A DNA stretch of 64,000 bases from an uncultured Bacteroidota bacterium (GCA_902535165.1 CACASE010000007.1:1-64000); one strand, 5' to 3'. Counted from the first letter of the stretch, positions 37,344 to 46,798 are shown. Translations and numbers: made by a program. Notes: generated by a model from the sequence alone, not told the origin.

Positions 37344-38639
37344 ATGCCCAAAAATTTTAAAAATGAACTTGAATGGAGAGGTTTAATTCAAGACGTTAGC
37401 AATGGATTTGACGAAGAAGCTAGCAAGGATTCTGTAGTTGGGTACATAGGTTTCGATCCAACATCTGATTCTCTTCACATAGGAAGTCTTGTTCAGCTCA
37501 TAATTTTGAAACATTTTCAACAATGTGGTCACAAACCAATTGTGCTGATTGGTGGTGCAACTGGTATGATTGGTGATCCCTCTGGAAAATCAAAAGAAAG
37601 AAATTTACTTAGCGCAGATAAAATTGATTCCAATATTTCATCAATTAAAAAACAACTTTCAAAGTTTTTAGATTTTGATACTGGCAATTCCAATTCTGCT
37701 ATTATCATAAATAACTATGAATGGAATAGTAAGTTAAATATTATAGATTTTTTTAGGGATTACGGAAAACTATTGACTGTGAATTACATGATGTCAAAAG
37801 ATTCTGTAAAAAAAAGATTGACCTCAACTGACTCAAATGAAGGTATGTCTTTTACTGAATTTACTTATCAGTTATTCCAAGCATATGATTTTTATTATTT
37901 ATTAGAAAATTATGATTGCACAATCCAAATGGGAGGAAGTGATCAGTGGGGTAATATAACATCCGGAGTTGAACTCATAAGAAAAAAAAATGGGAAAAAA
38001 GCTTATGCGCTAACTTGTCCATTGATTACTAAGTCAGATGGATCTAAATTTGGAAAGACTGAGGATGGTAACATTTGGTTAGATAGAGCAAAGACTTCAC
38101 CTTATAAATTTTACCAGTATTGGCTAAATTCATCTGATGAGGATTCAGCTAATTATATTAAAATTTTCACTTTTGCTGCTAAAGATTTTATTGATAATTT
38201 AATTTCAGAACATAATGAAGCTCCTCACGAAAGAAAGCTTCAAAAATTTATAGCAGAGGAGATTACTAGGATGGTACATAGTGATGCAGATTTAATCAAT
38301 GTTAAAAATGCTTCCAATATTTTGTTCAGTAAAAACACAAATGAAAACTTATCTAAAATTGATGAAGCAACATTTCTAGATGTTTTTGATGGAGTACCTA
38401 ACTTTTCGATGAATAACGATGATATAATTAATTTTAAAACAATAGTAGATTTACTTGATCATACAAATTTCTTCAACTCTAAGTCTGAAATTGTCAGACT
38501 TCTAAATCAAAATTCAATTTCATTAAACAAAGCTAAAATTGATTCTTCTTTTAAGCTTTCAGAATTAAATTTTATAAATAACAAGTACATCTTGGTACAA
38601 AAGGGCAAAAAGAACTACTATTTAATTAGTGTCAGCTAA
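37344..38639 (+). CDS. tyrS: tyrosyl-tRNA synthetase
   Basis: 431 residues, a class I aminoacyl-tRNA synthetase charging tRNA-Tyr. The HIGH-type motif is HIGS at 45-48 within DPTSDSLHIGSL, and the KMSKS-type motif is KFGKT within KSDGSKFGKT. GGSDQWGN is the tyrosine-binding region, and the C-terminal S4-like domain contains LNQNSISLNKAKID. Its last 18 bases overlap the convergent LuxE-like gene. Confidence 0.96.
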   Translation: MPKNFKNELEWRGLIQDVSNGFDEEASKDSVVGYIGFDPTSDSLHIGSLVQLIILKHFQQCGHKPIVLIGGATGMIGDPSGKSKERNLLSADKIDSNISSIKKQLSKFLDFDTGNSNSAIIINNYEWNSKLNIIDFFRDYGKLLTVNYMMSKDSVKKRLTSTDSNEGMSFTEFTYQLFQAYDFYYLLENYDCTIQMGGSDQWGNITSGVELIRKKNGKKAYALTCPLITKSDGSKFGKTEDGNIWLDRAKTSPYKFYQYWLNSSDEDSANYIKIFTFAAKDFIDNLISEHNEAPHERKLQKFIAEEITRMVHSDADLINVKNASNILFSKNTNENLSKIDEATFLDVFDGVPNFSMNNDDIINFKTIVDLLDHTNFFNSKSEIVRLLNQNSISLNKAKIDSSFKLSELNFINNKYILVQKGKKNYYLISVS

Positions 38640-39590
38640 CATTAAATTACATCCTCTTAAATCTGCTTGACTGCCTCTGCCGAATAATTTAAATTCTCCA
38701 TTTTCAAATACTTCACCCACATCTTCTGTTGAAATAAATGGACAAGAATATTTATTGGCTAAGTCAATAATATTTAAAAACCCTCTCCCAACTCTTGATA
38801 CATTCATTGGATCATTAAAGTCTTTGATTAAAATTTTTTTCCATGCAGGAGTACTAAAAATTTGATTTTTTAATGAATAGCTTTGAGACATAAGTTCAGT
38901 CATAGCATATTCGGAATGAATTTTATTCGTATTAAAGGCAGTTGATAGAATTTTATGAAGGTCTTCTTTATCTATTTCTTCCCTTGATCCTTTCATACCA
39001 CCAGTTTCAATAATGATTGAGTTTTTCAAATCAAATTTATTTTTTTCAATTAAATCCATCAATGCATAAGAGAGACCATAAATTATATATTTTTTATTGC
39101 CAGTCTCAAGCTCTTTTGTAACAGATTTAAATTTTTTTAAATCCATTATAAATTGACTTTGTTTTTTATTTGATTTTTGAATAAGATGATTAATCATATA
39201 AATCAGAGAAGATGTTTTTTTTGTGGTGTAATTTGGAGTTACACCAATGATTACATAATCTGTGACTTTTCCATAAATTCTTTCAAAACATTTTTCAATA
39301 CTTATATGATAATTATCAATTTTATGAATGTAGTGGGAACTTTTAGATCCACCTGTCCCACTGCTTTTAAATAATTTTTGGAAATCAATATTATCAATCA
39401 AAATTTTTTTATTCTTAAAAAAAATAATTGGGAAAAATGGTATTTTTTCAATTCGGTCAACTTCAGAATTATTTATGTTTAAACTTTCACAATAAGCTCT
39501 ATAAAATTTATTTTTTTTAAAGTGATAGTTGAATAACTTAATAGCATATTTATCAAAAGATTTTTCATTTTTAATATTAATGAAGTCCAT
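38622..39590 (-). CDS. LuxE/PaaK-like acyl-protein synthetase family protein
   Basis: 322 residues of the adenylate-forming LuxE-like family. IPFFPIIFFKNK precedes the phosphate loop SSGTGGSKS, GGMKGSREE lies midway, and YAMTELMSQSY matches the adenylation core. FISTEDVGEVFENG and LRGCNLM end the domain. LuxE activates a fatty acid as acyl-AMP and transfers it to a protein cysteine. In Flavobacteria stand-alone copies have no lux genes and an unknown target. It overlaps the tyrS 3' end tail to tail. Confidence 0.82.
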   Translation of the reverse strand: MDFINIKNEKSFDKYAIKLFNYHFKKNKFYRAYCESLNINNSEVDRIEKIPFFPIIFFKNKKILIDNIDFQKLFKSSGTGGSKSSHYIHKIDNYHISIEKCFERIYGKVTDYVIIGVTPNYTTKKTSSLIYMINHLIQKSNKKQSQFIMDLKKFKSVTKELETGNKKYIIYGLSYALMDLIEKNKFDLKNSIIIETGGMKGSREEIDKEDLHKILSTAFNTNKIHSEYAMTELMSQSYSLKNQIFSTPAWKKILIKDFNDPMNVSRVGRGFLNIIDLANKYSCPFISTEDVGEVFENGEFKLFGRGSQADLRGCNLMLADTN

Positions 39591-39652
39591 TTATATTAAG
39601 TTATTATTAATAATTGTTAAACTTAAACTTTAAATATTAAATTAGTGAAATA

Positions 39653-40336
39653 ATGGATATTTCTTCAATAAAAGTTTTAGTAGTAGACGATGACCCAGAT
39701 ATTGTTGAAATTTTAAAATATAACCTTAAAAATTCAGGTTATTCTGTAAAGTCTGCGGGTAATGGAGTTGAGGCTATAAAAAAAGCTAAAAAATTCATTC
39801 CTGATATAATACTAATGGATGTAATGATGCCTGAAATGTCTGGAATTGAGGCATGTGAAGAAATTAAAAATATTGATCAACTTAGTCAAGCTATTATTAT
39901 ATTCCTTTCAGCTAGAAGTGAGGATTACACTCAAATTTCAGCTTATGAAGCCGGAGCTGATGATTATATTTCAAAGCCAGTAAAACCAAAGATTCTACTT
40001 AAGAAAATTTCTAATATTGCTAAAAAAATTAATTCTGAAAAAAAAGCCCCGTGGATTATTGATTTAGGGTCAATTAAAATAAATAAAGAGGAATACGTTG
40101 CTATTAAAGATAAAAAAGAAATATTATTACCTAGAAAAGAATTTGAATTATTATTTTTATTAGCAACTAAGCCTGATAAAGTTTTCACTAGGGAGGAAAT
40201 AATGAATAAAGTTTGGGGAACCCAAGTTGTTGTTGGAGATAGAACAATTGATGTTCATGTAAGAAAGTTAAGAGAAAAAATTGGTGAAAAACATATAAAA
40301 ACATTGAAGGGTGTAGGTTACAAATTTAAGTCCTAG
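39653..40336 (+). CDS. OmpR/PhoB-family response regulator
   Basis: 227 residues. The receiver domain (1-120) has the acidic pocket VDDDP and phospho-acceptor Asp56 in ILMDVMMPE, then SAR and KPVKP. The winged-helix domain (about 130-227) shows LLPRKEFELLFLLATKP and GDRTIDVHVRKLREKIG. It pairs with the histidine kinase that begins directly after its stop codon. The signal and targets are unknown. Confidence 0.94.
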   Translation: MDISSIKVLVVDDDPDIVEILKYNLKNSGYSVKSAGNGVEAIKKAKKFIPDIILMDVMMPEMSGIEACEEIKNIDQLSQAIIIFLSARSEDYTQISAYEAGADDYISKPVKPKILLKKISNIAKKINSEKKAPWIIDLGSIKINKEEYVAIKDKKEILLPRKEFELLFLLATKPDKVFTREEIMNKVWGTQVVVGDRTIDVHVRKLREKIGEKHIKTLKGVGYKFKS

Positions 40337-41365
40337 ATGTTCAAAATTAAAAGTAGACTTTTACTACTCATAATAACTTTATTTATCTCAGCTCTTATTT
40401 CATTCGCTTCATTACTATTGCTTTTTGGAATTGATAATTTAGGTTTTGTTGATTTTACTAAAGTTTTTTTATTAACCTTTTTAGTAGTTTATATACTTGG
40501 GAATGTGTATACTCGATCATTTTTATACTCCAAATTGAAAGAAATTTCCAAAGATATTCTTCCTGAGAAAAATATTAGTCAGACTGTAACAACTAACATG
40601 GAAGAGTTGGTTTCGGAAATCAAAGATTATGATTCAAAAAGAAAATCTGAGTTCTCAGAAATGAAAAAATTGGAATCATTTAGAAGAGAATTTATTGGGA
40701 ACTTAGCCCATGAAATAAAAACACCACTTTTTACAAGTCAAAGCTATATTTTAACACTACTTGATGGAGCTTTAAAGGATGAAAATGTAAACATTAAGTA
40801 TTTGAAAACTGCTTCTAAAGCAATCGACAGGTTAAACCTTATAGTTAAAGATTTGGATTTAATTACCAAAATTGAAAGTGGAGAATCAATTCTAAATAAG
40901 AATAAATTTGACATCATTAATCTTACAAAAAATGTCTTTGAAATGCTAGAATTTACAGCTAAAAAGAAAAAAATTAAGTTAACTGTAAATAAAGATAAAG
41001 GTTTAGAAACCAAGGTTAATGCAGATAAAGAAAAAATAGAGCAGGTATTAACAAATTTAATTGATAACTCAATTAAGTACGGTAAGGATAATGGAACAAC
41101 TGAGATAGTAATTCAAAGCTTAAATGAAGATAAAATAATTGTTAGAGTAACAGATAATGGTGTTGGTTTTAAAAAGGAGAACTATACGAGAATATTTGAA
41201 AGATTCTTTAGAGTTGATAGAAGTGGAAGTAGAAGTGCAGGAGGATCAGGTTTGGGACTTGCTATTGTAAAACACATAATTGATGCTCATGATGAAAAAA
41301 TATATGTTGAAAGTGAATTTGGTGTTGGATCAGAGTTTTCCTTTACTCTAGAAAAATCAAAATAG
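40337..41365 (+). CDS. membrane sensor histidine kinase
   Basis: 342 residues. Two membrane helices (about 9-31 and 42-57) flank almost no periplasmic domain. The phospho-acceptor H-box is NLAHEIKTPL with His125. The ATPase has NLIDNSIKYGK (N box), DNGVGF (G1) and GSGLGLAIVKHI (G2). The near absence of an outer sensing loop suggests sensing in the membrane or through a partner protein. It begins one base after the regulator stop, so the two are translationally coupled. Confidence 0.93.
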   Translation: MFKIKSRLLLLIITLFISALISFASLLLLFGIDNLGFVDFTKVFLLTFLVVYILGNVYTRSFLYSKLKEISKDILPEKNISQTVTTNMEELVSEIKDYDSKRKSEFSEMKKLESFRREFIGNLAHEIKTPLFTSQSYILTLLDGALKDENVNIKYLKTASKAIDRLNLIVKDLDLITKIESGESILNKNKFDIINLTKNVFEMLEFTAKKKKIKLTVNKDKGLETKVNADKEKIEQVLTNLIDNSIKYGKDNGTTEIVIQSLNEDKIIVRVTDNGVGFKKENYTRIFERFFRVDRSGSRSAGGSGLGLAIVKHIIDAHDEKIYVESEFGVGSEFSFTLEKSK

Positions 41366-41384
41366 GTATTTTTATTAAAAAAAA

Positions 41385-42056
41385 TTGGGAAGTAAAAATA
41401 AGCTCAAGAGATTTAAAGAAAATTTAAACTTTAAAAATTTATTTCAGCCCGATAGAGATGAATTGATTAATAAATCTTTCAAATTAAAAGGCAAGTGGAA
41501 TAAGGATTTTTTTAAAAATGAAAATCCAATTGTATTAGAGCTTGGATGCGGTAAAGGTGAATACACTACAACACTTTCCAAATGGAATAATAATGTCAAT
41601 TACATTGGGATAGATATCAAAGGTGCCAGAATTTGGAAAGGTGCTAAAGACTCATTTGAAAACCATCTAAAAAATGTTTGTTTTATTAGAACTCAAATTG
41701 AATTGATTGATCATTTTTTCTCGAAAAATGAAGTTGATGAAATTTGGATTACCTTTCCTGACCCACAACAAAAAATACAGAGAAAAAAACATAGATTAAC
41801 AAACCCTAATTTTTTGAAAATGTATAAAAAAATTCTAAAAAAAGGCGGTATAGTAAACTTAAAAACAGATAGTGAATTTCTTCACGGCTACACTCTTGGA
41901 TTAATCGAAGCAATGGGCATTACACCAATTTTTTCTAACCATGACATATATTCAAATAATAATGCTCCCAGAGAGGCTCTTGAAATTCAAACATTTTATG
42001 AAAAAAAGTTTTTAGACAGTAAAAAAATTACTTTTCTTCAATTTAAATTTGATTGA
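41385..42056 (+). CDS. trmB: tRNA (guanine-N7)-methyltransferase
   Basis: 223 residues. It methylates G46 of tRNAs using S-adenosylmethionine. Motifs are VLELGCGKGEYT for SAM binding, WITFPDPQQK and HRLTNPNFL for the active site, and a late NNAPREALEIQTFYE. The start is TTG at 41385, supported because the resulting MGSKNKLKRFKENLNF is the expected Flavobacteria N-terminus and no ATG is near. Confidence 0.93.
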   Translation: MGSKNKLKRFKENLNFKNLFQPDRDELINKSFKLKGKWNKDFFKNENPIVLELGCGKGEYTTTLSKWNNNVNYIGIDIKGARIWKGAKDSFENHLKNVCFIRTQIELIDHFFSKNEVDEIWITFPDPQQKIQRKKHRLTNPNFLKMYKKILKKGGIVNLKTDSEFLHGYTLGLIEAMGITPIFSNHDIYSNNNAPREALEIQTFYEKKFLDSKKITFLQFKFD

Positions 42057-42058
42057 TA

Positions 42059-42388
42059 ATGTCTAAAAAATTTTCTTTTGAAGAAGTTTACAAAGTAGTC
42101 AAACAAATTCCTCATGGCAAGGTGACTACTTATGGTGCCATTGCTAATTATTTAGGTTCTGGAAAAAGTGCTAGAACAGTTGGCTGGGCTATGAATTCTT
42201 CTCATCAATATAATGATATACCCGCTCACAGAGTAGTAAATAGAAATGGTTGTTTAACTGGAAAACATCACTTCAATGGCACTAATTTGATGAAGCAACT
42301 ACTAGAAAATGAGGGAATGGTTATTAAAAATGATCAAATTGTTGATTTTAAATCTTTTTTTTGGAATCCAAAAAAAGGTTTAAAATAA
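42059..42388 (+). CDS. alkyltransferase-like protein (MGMT family, no active-site Cys)
   Basis: 109 residues from the ATG at 42059. It matches the DNA-binding domain of O6-alkylguanine transferases (VVKQIPHGKVTTYGAIA, GSGKSARTVGWAM). The usual PCHRVV active site is PAHRVV, so it cannot take the alkyl group. Such ATL proteins flag O6-alkylguanine for nucleotide excision repair. It begins 2 bases after trmB. Confidence 0.88.
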   Translation: MSKKFSFEEVYKVVKQIPHGKVTTYGAIANYLGSGKSARTVGWAMNSSHQYNDIPAHRVVNRNGCLTGKHHFNGTNLMKQLLENEGMVIKNDQIVDFKSFFWNPKKGLK

Positions 42389-42400
42389 GACACATAGTCA

Positions 42401-42408
42401 TATATTTG
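42401..42408 (+). promoter_or_regulatory. -7 element ahead of the Mrp gene
   Basis: TATATTTG matches TAnnTTTG and ends 13 bases before the ATG at 42422. No convincing -33 TTG is seen. It would start the Mrp-NifU-FNR-mvaD-mevalonate kinase operon. Confidence 0.4.
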
Positions 42409-42421
42409 TACTGTAAAATAT

Positions 42422-43519
42422 ATGAGTAATTTAAAATTTAAAAAAGAAGACATCATTGCTGTTCTTAAGAGTGTTTTGAAAGAAGACCAAATTGTTAATA
42501 TTAATAATTTTAACAATGAAGTATTATTAGATATTATTCCATCTAATCCAACGCACAAAGCAAAATCCGAATTATCTAAAACAATTATCGAAACCCTAAA
42601 AAATGATTACAACTCAAATTTTGATTATAAAATAGATTTTAAGTCTATACCTAAAACAATTCAAAATAATGATAGTGAAGTATTATCATCTGTTAAAAAT
42701 GTGATAGCAATATCATCTGCAAAAGGAGGGGTCGGAAAATCAACAGTTACATCTAACATTGCTGTAACCCTCAAGGAAATGGGCTTTAAGGTTGGTATAC
42801 TTGATGCGGATATTTATGGACCATCAATGCACATAATGTTTGATTTGATTGGTAGAAAGCCATTAGCAGTAGATGTTGATGGTAAATCAAAAATGAAACC
42901 TATTGAAAGTTTTGGCATTAAAATACTTTCAATTGGTTTTTTCACTAAAATGGATCAGGCTGTTATTTGGAGGGGTCCTATGGCTACAAAAGCACTAAAC
43001 CAATTAATTTTTGATGCAGATTGGGGAGATTTAGATTTTTTATTAATTGATTTACCACCAGGCACTGGTGATATTCATTTAAGTATTATGCAAAAAATAT
43101 CAGTAAATGGAGCTGTTGTGGTAAGCACACCGCAAATTGTTGCACTGGCTGATGCAAGAAAAGGTGTTACAATGTACAGACAAGAAAACATAAATATCCC
43201 AATTTTAGGTATTGTTGAGAATATGTCATATTACATTCCAGATTTAAAAACTCAAGAAAAACATTATATCTTTGGAAAAGATGGGGCAAAAAATATGTCA
43301 GAAGACTTTGACATACCCTTTTTAGGAGAAGTTCCAATCATTCAAGGTTTGCGTGAAGCAGGAGATATTGGTAGGCCAGGTGCATTACAGGATGATTCTG
43401 AAATAAAGAAGATATTTTCTGAAATGACGAAAACCTTAATTGAATGCTTGTTGGAGAGAAATAAAAAACTACCTCCAACTGAAATTTTAAAAATTAAAAC
43501 CATGGCAGGTTGCTCTTAA
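42422..43519 (+). CDS. apbC: Mrp/NBP35-family iron-sulfur cluster carrier ATPase
   Basis: 365 residues. The N-terminal MIP18/DUF59-like domain spans about 1-75. The P-loop ATPase has the deviant Walker A motif SSAKGGVGKST (98-108), then DADIYGPSMH, LIDLPPGTGDIHL and VENMSY. Mrp proteins carry and transfer [4Fe-4S] clusters to target enzymes in the cytoplasm. It is followed 3 bases later by a NifU-type scaffold, consistent with a shared Fe-S role. Confidence 0.93.
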   Translation: MSNLKFKKEDIIAVLKSVLKEDQIVNINNFNNEVLLDIIPSNPTHKAKSELSKTIIETLKNDYNSNFDYKIDFKSIPKTIQNNDSEVLSSVKNVIAISSAKGGVGKSTVTSNIAVTLKEMGFKVGILDADIYGPSMHIMFDLIGRKPLAVDVDGKSKMKPIESFGIKILSIGFFTKMDQAVIWRGPMATKALNQLIFDADWGDLDFLLIDLPPGTGDIHLSIMQKISVNGAVVVSTPQIVALADARKGVTMYRQENINIPILGIVENMSYYIPDLKTQEKHYIFGKDGAKNMSEDFDIPFLGEVPIIQGLREAGDIGRPGALQDDSEIKKIFSEMTKTLIECLLERNKKLPPTEILKIKTMAGCS

Positions 43520-43522
43520 ATT

Positions 43523-43756
43523 ATGGACAAGAAAATCATAAATAATATAGAAAAAGCATTGGACGAAATAAGACCATTTTTACAATCAGATGGAGGAAAT
43601 ATTGAATTGGTTGATGTAAAGAATGATACTGTAAAAGTTAGGTTATTGGGAAACTGTATTGACTGCAGTGTAAATCAAATGACCTTAAAAAATGGAGTTG
43701 AAATGACAATTAAAAAACATGCTCCATCAATTCAAAAAGTTATAAACGTAGAATGA
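43523..43756 (+). CDS. NifU C-terminal domain Fe-S scaffold protein
   Basis: 77 residues forming a single NifU C-terminal (Nfu) domain. EIRPFLQSDGGNIELV is followed by the cluster-binding CIDC (Cys45, Cys48). It can assemble or relay Fe-S clusters. It lies between Mrp and the reductase gene, with a 4-base overlap with the latter. Confidence 0.93.
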   Translation: MDKKIINNIEKALDEIRPFLQSDGGNIELVDVKNDTVKVRLLGNCIDCSVNQMTLKNGVEMTIKKHAPSIQKVINVE

Positions 43757-44802
43757 TTGATACTGATATTGCAGTAATTGGAGCTGGACCGACAGGCTTG
43801 TTTACAGTTTTTGAAGCTGGTCTTTTGGGAATGAGATGCCATTTAATAGACTCATTATCAAAACCAGGGGGTCAATGTTCAGAAATTTATCCAAACAAAC
43901 CAATTTATGACATACCTGCTTACCCTGAAATCAAAGCAGGGGAGTTAGTAGATAAACTTCTTGAGCAAATTAAACCATTTAGTCCTGGTTACTCTTTAGG
44001 TGAAACTGCAGAGGGATTATCTAAGGAGGATGATAAATTCATAATTACAACAGATAAAAAAACAAAAATTTCTGCAAAAGTTATTGCAATTGCAGGAGGA
44101 TTAGGAAATTTTGAACCAAGAAAACCTAAACTTGAAAATCTAGAAAAATATGAGGATAATGGTGTTCAGTATGGTGTATTAGATCCTGAAAAATTTAGAA
44201 ATAAATCTGTGATAATTTCAGGTGGTGGAGATTCAGCATTAGATTGGACAATTGTTCTGTCTGAAATAGCAAAAAAAGTCACTCTGATTCATAGAAGAAA
44301 TCAATTCAGAGGAGCTGTGGACTCAGTAAATAAAATTCAAAAATTAAAAGACAAAGGTATTCTTGAAATATTAACACCTGCAGTAATTAGTAAATTACAT
44401 GGTGATAAAAAATTAGAGAATGTTGAAATTAAAGTGGAAGATAAAAGTTTAAATTTAGCTACAGATTATTTAATTCCCTTATATGGTTTAGTTCCGAAGA
44501 TGGATGTTTTTAAAAGTTGGGGATTAGAAATTGATAAAAATGCAATAAAGGTTAATAATTCACTAGACTATCAAACTAATAAAAATGGTATTTATGCTAT
44601 TGGGGATATAAATTCATATCCTGGAAAATTAAAACTTATATTATCAGGATTTCATGAGGCAGCAATTATGTGTCACAGTGCATTTCAAATTGTAAATCCT
44701 GGTAAAAAAAATGTTTTAAAGTATACAACTGTCTCAGGTATTTCTGGTTTTGATGGTTCAAAGAAAGAACCAAAAAAAACTGAAATAAATTCATTTAAAT
44801 AA
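43753..44802 (+). CDS. ferredoxin-NADP reductase, thioredoxin-reductase-like type
   Basis: 349 residues. The FAD loop is GAGPTG (9-14), then GGQCSEIYPNKPIYDIPAYP, the NADPH loop GGGDSALDW and a late YAIGDINSYPGKLKLI. The CxxC redox pair of true thioredoxin reductase is absent, and the YDIPAYP signature marks the YumC-type ferredoxin/flavodoxin-NADP+ reductase. It would supply electrons to Fe-S assembly or reductive enzymes. No ferredoxin gene is adjacent in this window. Confidence 0.9.
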   Translation: MIDTDIAVIGAGPTGLFTVFEAGLLGMRCHLIDSLSKPGGQCSEIYPNKPIYDIPAYPEIKAGELVDKLLEQIKPFSPGYSLGETAEGLSKEDDKFIITTDKKTKISAKVIAIAGGLGNFEPRKPKLENLEKYEDNGVQYGVLDPEKFRNKSVIISGGGDSALDWTIVLSEIAKKVTLIHRRNQFRGAVDSVNKIQKLKDKGILEILTPAVISKLHGDKKLENVEIKVEDKSLNLATDYLIPLYGLVPKMDVFKSWGLEIDKNAIKVNNSLDYQTNKNGIYAIGDINSYPGKLKLILSGFHEAAIMCHSAFQIVNPGKKNVLKYTTVSGISGFDGSKKEPKKTEINSFK

Positions 44803-45870
44803 ATGATATTTAAACCAACGTATAAATTAGATTTCGATAAAGAAAATTTATCTGGATTTACTGGTTGGAAATCACCCTCAAATATTGCATTAATTAAATA
44901 CTGGGGAAAAAAGGAATTACAAATTCCAATGAATCCATCATTAAGTTTCACACTAACTAATTGCTATAGTTCAACAAGTATAGACTATAGTTTTAGTAAA
45001 GATGGTTTTAAATATGAGTTTTATTTTCATGATGAGTTAAAACCTGAATTCAATAAAAAGTTGGATATTTTTTTTGAAAGAGTGATTGAGTACTTACCCG
45101 TTCTCCAAAAACTTTCATTAAAAATTAAATCAAAAAATACGTTTCCACATAGTAGTGGAATAGCATCATCTGCGTCAGCATTTAGTTCTCTTGCTTTGTG
45201 TTTGGTTGATATTGAAAAATCCATTACCAAAATAGATGATTTTTATTCTAAATCCTCATTTATTTCAAGATTGGGTTCTGGAAGTGCATGTAGAAGTGTG
45301 TATGGACCAGCTGCAATTTGGGGAGAAACAAATTTGATAGCTGACAGTAATAACCTTTATTCTGTACCCTTTAAACTCTCAACCTATTTTGATCAATATT
45401 GTGATACAATCTTGATTGTTGATGAAGGATCAAAATCGGTATCAAGTTCAGTTGGACATGATTTAATGAATAAACATCAATTTAAAAACAATAGAATTCT
45501 TCAAGCAAATAAAAATTTTGAAAAAATAACTCAATTTATAAATCATCAGAATGTTTCAGATTTTTCTAAGATTGTAGAGAATGAAGCTTTGACTTTACAC
45601 GCTATGATGTTATCATCAAATCCATCTTTCATTTTATTTAAACCAAATACTATAAACATAATTAATAAAGTTTGGAGTTTTAGAAAACAAAATGATTGTT
45701 CTCTGTGTTTCACTTTAGATGCTGGGGCTAATTTACATTTATTATATCACAAAAATGATTTTGATTTAGTCCAAAAGTTCGTCAAAAATGAATTATTAGT
45801 TTTTTGCTCTGGTGGAAAATATATCGATGATAAATTAGGTTCAGGACCTGAAAAAATAATCTCATCCTAA
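44803..45870 (+). CDS. mvaD: diphosphomevalonate decarboxylase
   Basis: 355 residues of the GHMP superfamily. It makes isopentenyl diphosphate from mevalonate-5-diphosphate. The substrate-binding start is SPSNIALIKYWGK (25-36), the ATP loop is HSSGIASSASAFS, and GSGSACRSVYG and LDAGANLHLL follow. It begins directly after the FNR stop and abuts the mevalonate kinase gene. Confidence 0.93.
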   Translation: MIFKPTYKLDFDKENLSGFTGWKSPSNIALIKYWGKKELQIPMNPSLSFTLTNCYSSTSIDYSFSKDGFKYEFYFHDELKPEFNKKLDIFFERVIEYLPVLQKLSLKIKSKNTFPHSSGIASSASAFSSLALCLVDIEKSITKIDDFYSKSSFISRLGSGSACRSVYGPAAIWGETNLIADSNNLYSVPFKLSTYFDQYCDTILIVDEGSKSVSSSVGHDLMNKHQFKNNRILQANKNFEKITQFINHQNVSDFSKIVENEALTLHAMMLSSNPSFILFKPNTINIINKVWSFRKQNDCSLCFTLDAGANLHLLYHKNDFDLVQKFVKNELLVFCSGGKYIDDKLGSGPEKIISS

Positions 45871-46797
45871 ATGAATTCATCTTCTTTTTTTGCTAAGATT
45901 TTACTTTTCGGTGAGTATGGTATAATAAAAAATTCTAAAGGAATTTCAATTCCTTTCAATAACTATTCTGGATCTTTAAAAATTGACAAACCATTAAATG
46001 ATAAGATTAAATTATCCAATGAACAAATAAAAAGTTTTTATGATTTTTTAAAATTAAAATTTGATAATAATGAATTTAATTTTAAAAGATTTAAATCTGA
46101 TATTGATGATGGACTATATTTTAAAAGTTCTATTCCCTTAGGCTATGGAGTTGGAAGTAGTGGAGCACTAGTAGCCGCTGTTTATGATAATTATTCATTA
46201 AAGAAAATTAAAATAAAAAAGAAAATAGATACAGAAAAAATTATCATTCTAAAAAATATTTTTTCAAAGATGGAATCTTTTTTTCATGGTGAATCATCTG
46301 GCCTAGATCCAATTAATAGCTATTTGTCTAACCCTATATTAATTAGGTCAAAAAATGATATCGAAACCACCTCAATTCCTAAGCAGATAAAAAATGGAAA
46401 TAAAGGTTTTTTCTTGCTTGACAGTGGGGTGTCAAGTAATACAAGAATGCTAGTAAATAAATTTTTAGAATCTATTAAAAACGAGGAATTTGAACAATTA
46501 TTTCAAAACGAATTTGTTGAATTCACAAATTTATGCATTGACGATTTTTTGAATTCAAAGTTTATTTCACTTCAAAAAAATATTAAAAAATTATCCAAAT
46601 TCACATATGAGAATTTTAAAGATATGATCCCTAAACAATTTGGTTCAATTTGGAGTAAGGGATATAACTCTGATGATTATTTTTTAAAGCTCTGTGGCTC
46701 TGGAGGAGGAGGGTTTATATTGGGTTTTTCTTCAAATCTGGCTAAATCACAAGAATTATTAAAAGATTATAATTTTAAAGTAGTGTTAACTTATTAA
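45871..46797 (+). CDS. mevalonate kinase
   Basis: 308 residues of the GHMP kinase family. AKILLFGEYGIIKNSKGISI is the N-terminal substrate region, SIPLGYGVGSSGALVAA the ATP loop, and LCGSGGGGFILGF the C-terminal motif. It phosphorylates mevalonate. Its place after mvaD supports the call, while HMG-CoA reductase lies 20 kb away. It converges with the ThuA gene with one base between stops. Confidence 0.87.
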   Translation: MNSSSFFAKILLFGEYGIIKNSKGISIPFNNYSGSLKIDKPLNDKIKLSNEQIKSFYDFLKLKFDNNEFNFKRFKSDIDDGLYFKSSIPLGYGVGSSGALVAAVYDNYSLKKIKIKKKIDTEKIIILKNIFSKMESFFHGESSGLDPINSYLSNPILIRSKNDIETTSIPKQIKNGNKGFFLLDSGVSSNTRMLVNKFLESIKNEEFEQLFQNEFVEFTNLCIDDFLNSKFISLQKNIKKLSKFTYENFKDMIPKQFGSIWSKGYNSDDYFLKLCGSGGGGFILGFSSNLAKSQELLKDYNFKVVLTY

Positions 46798-46798
46798 A

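Noticed and set aside
43753-44802. Thioredoxin reductase
   Set aside because: It lacks the CxxC redox pair and carries the YDIPAYP signature of the TrxR-like ferredoxin-NADP reductase.
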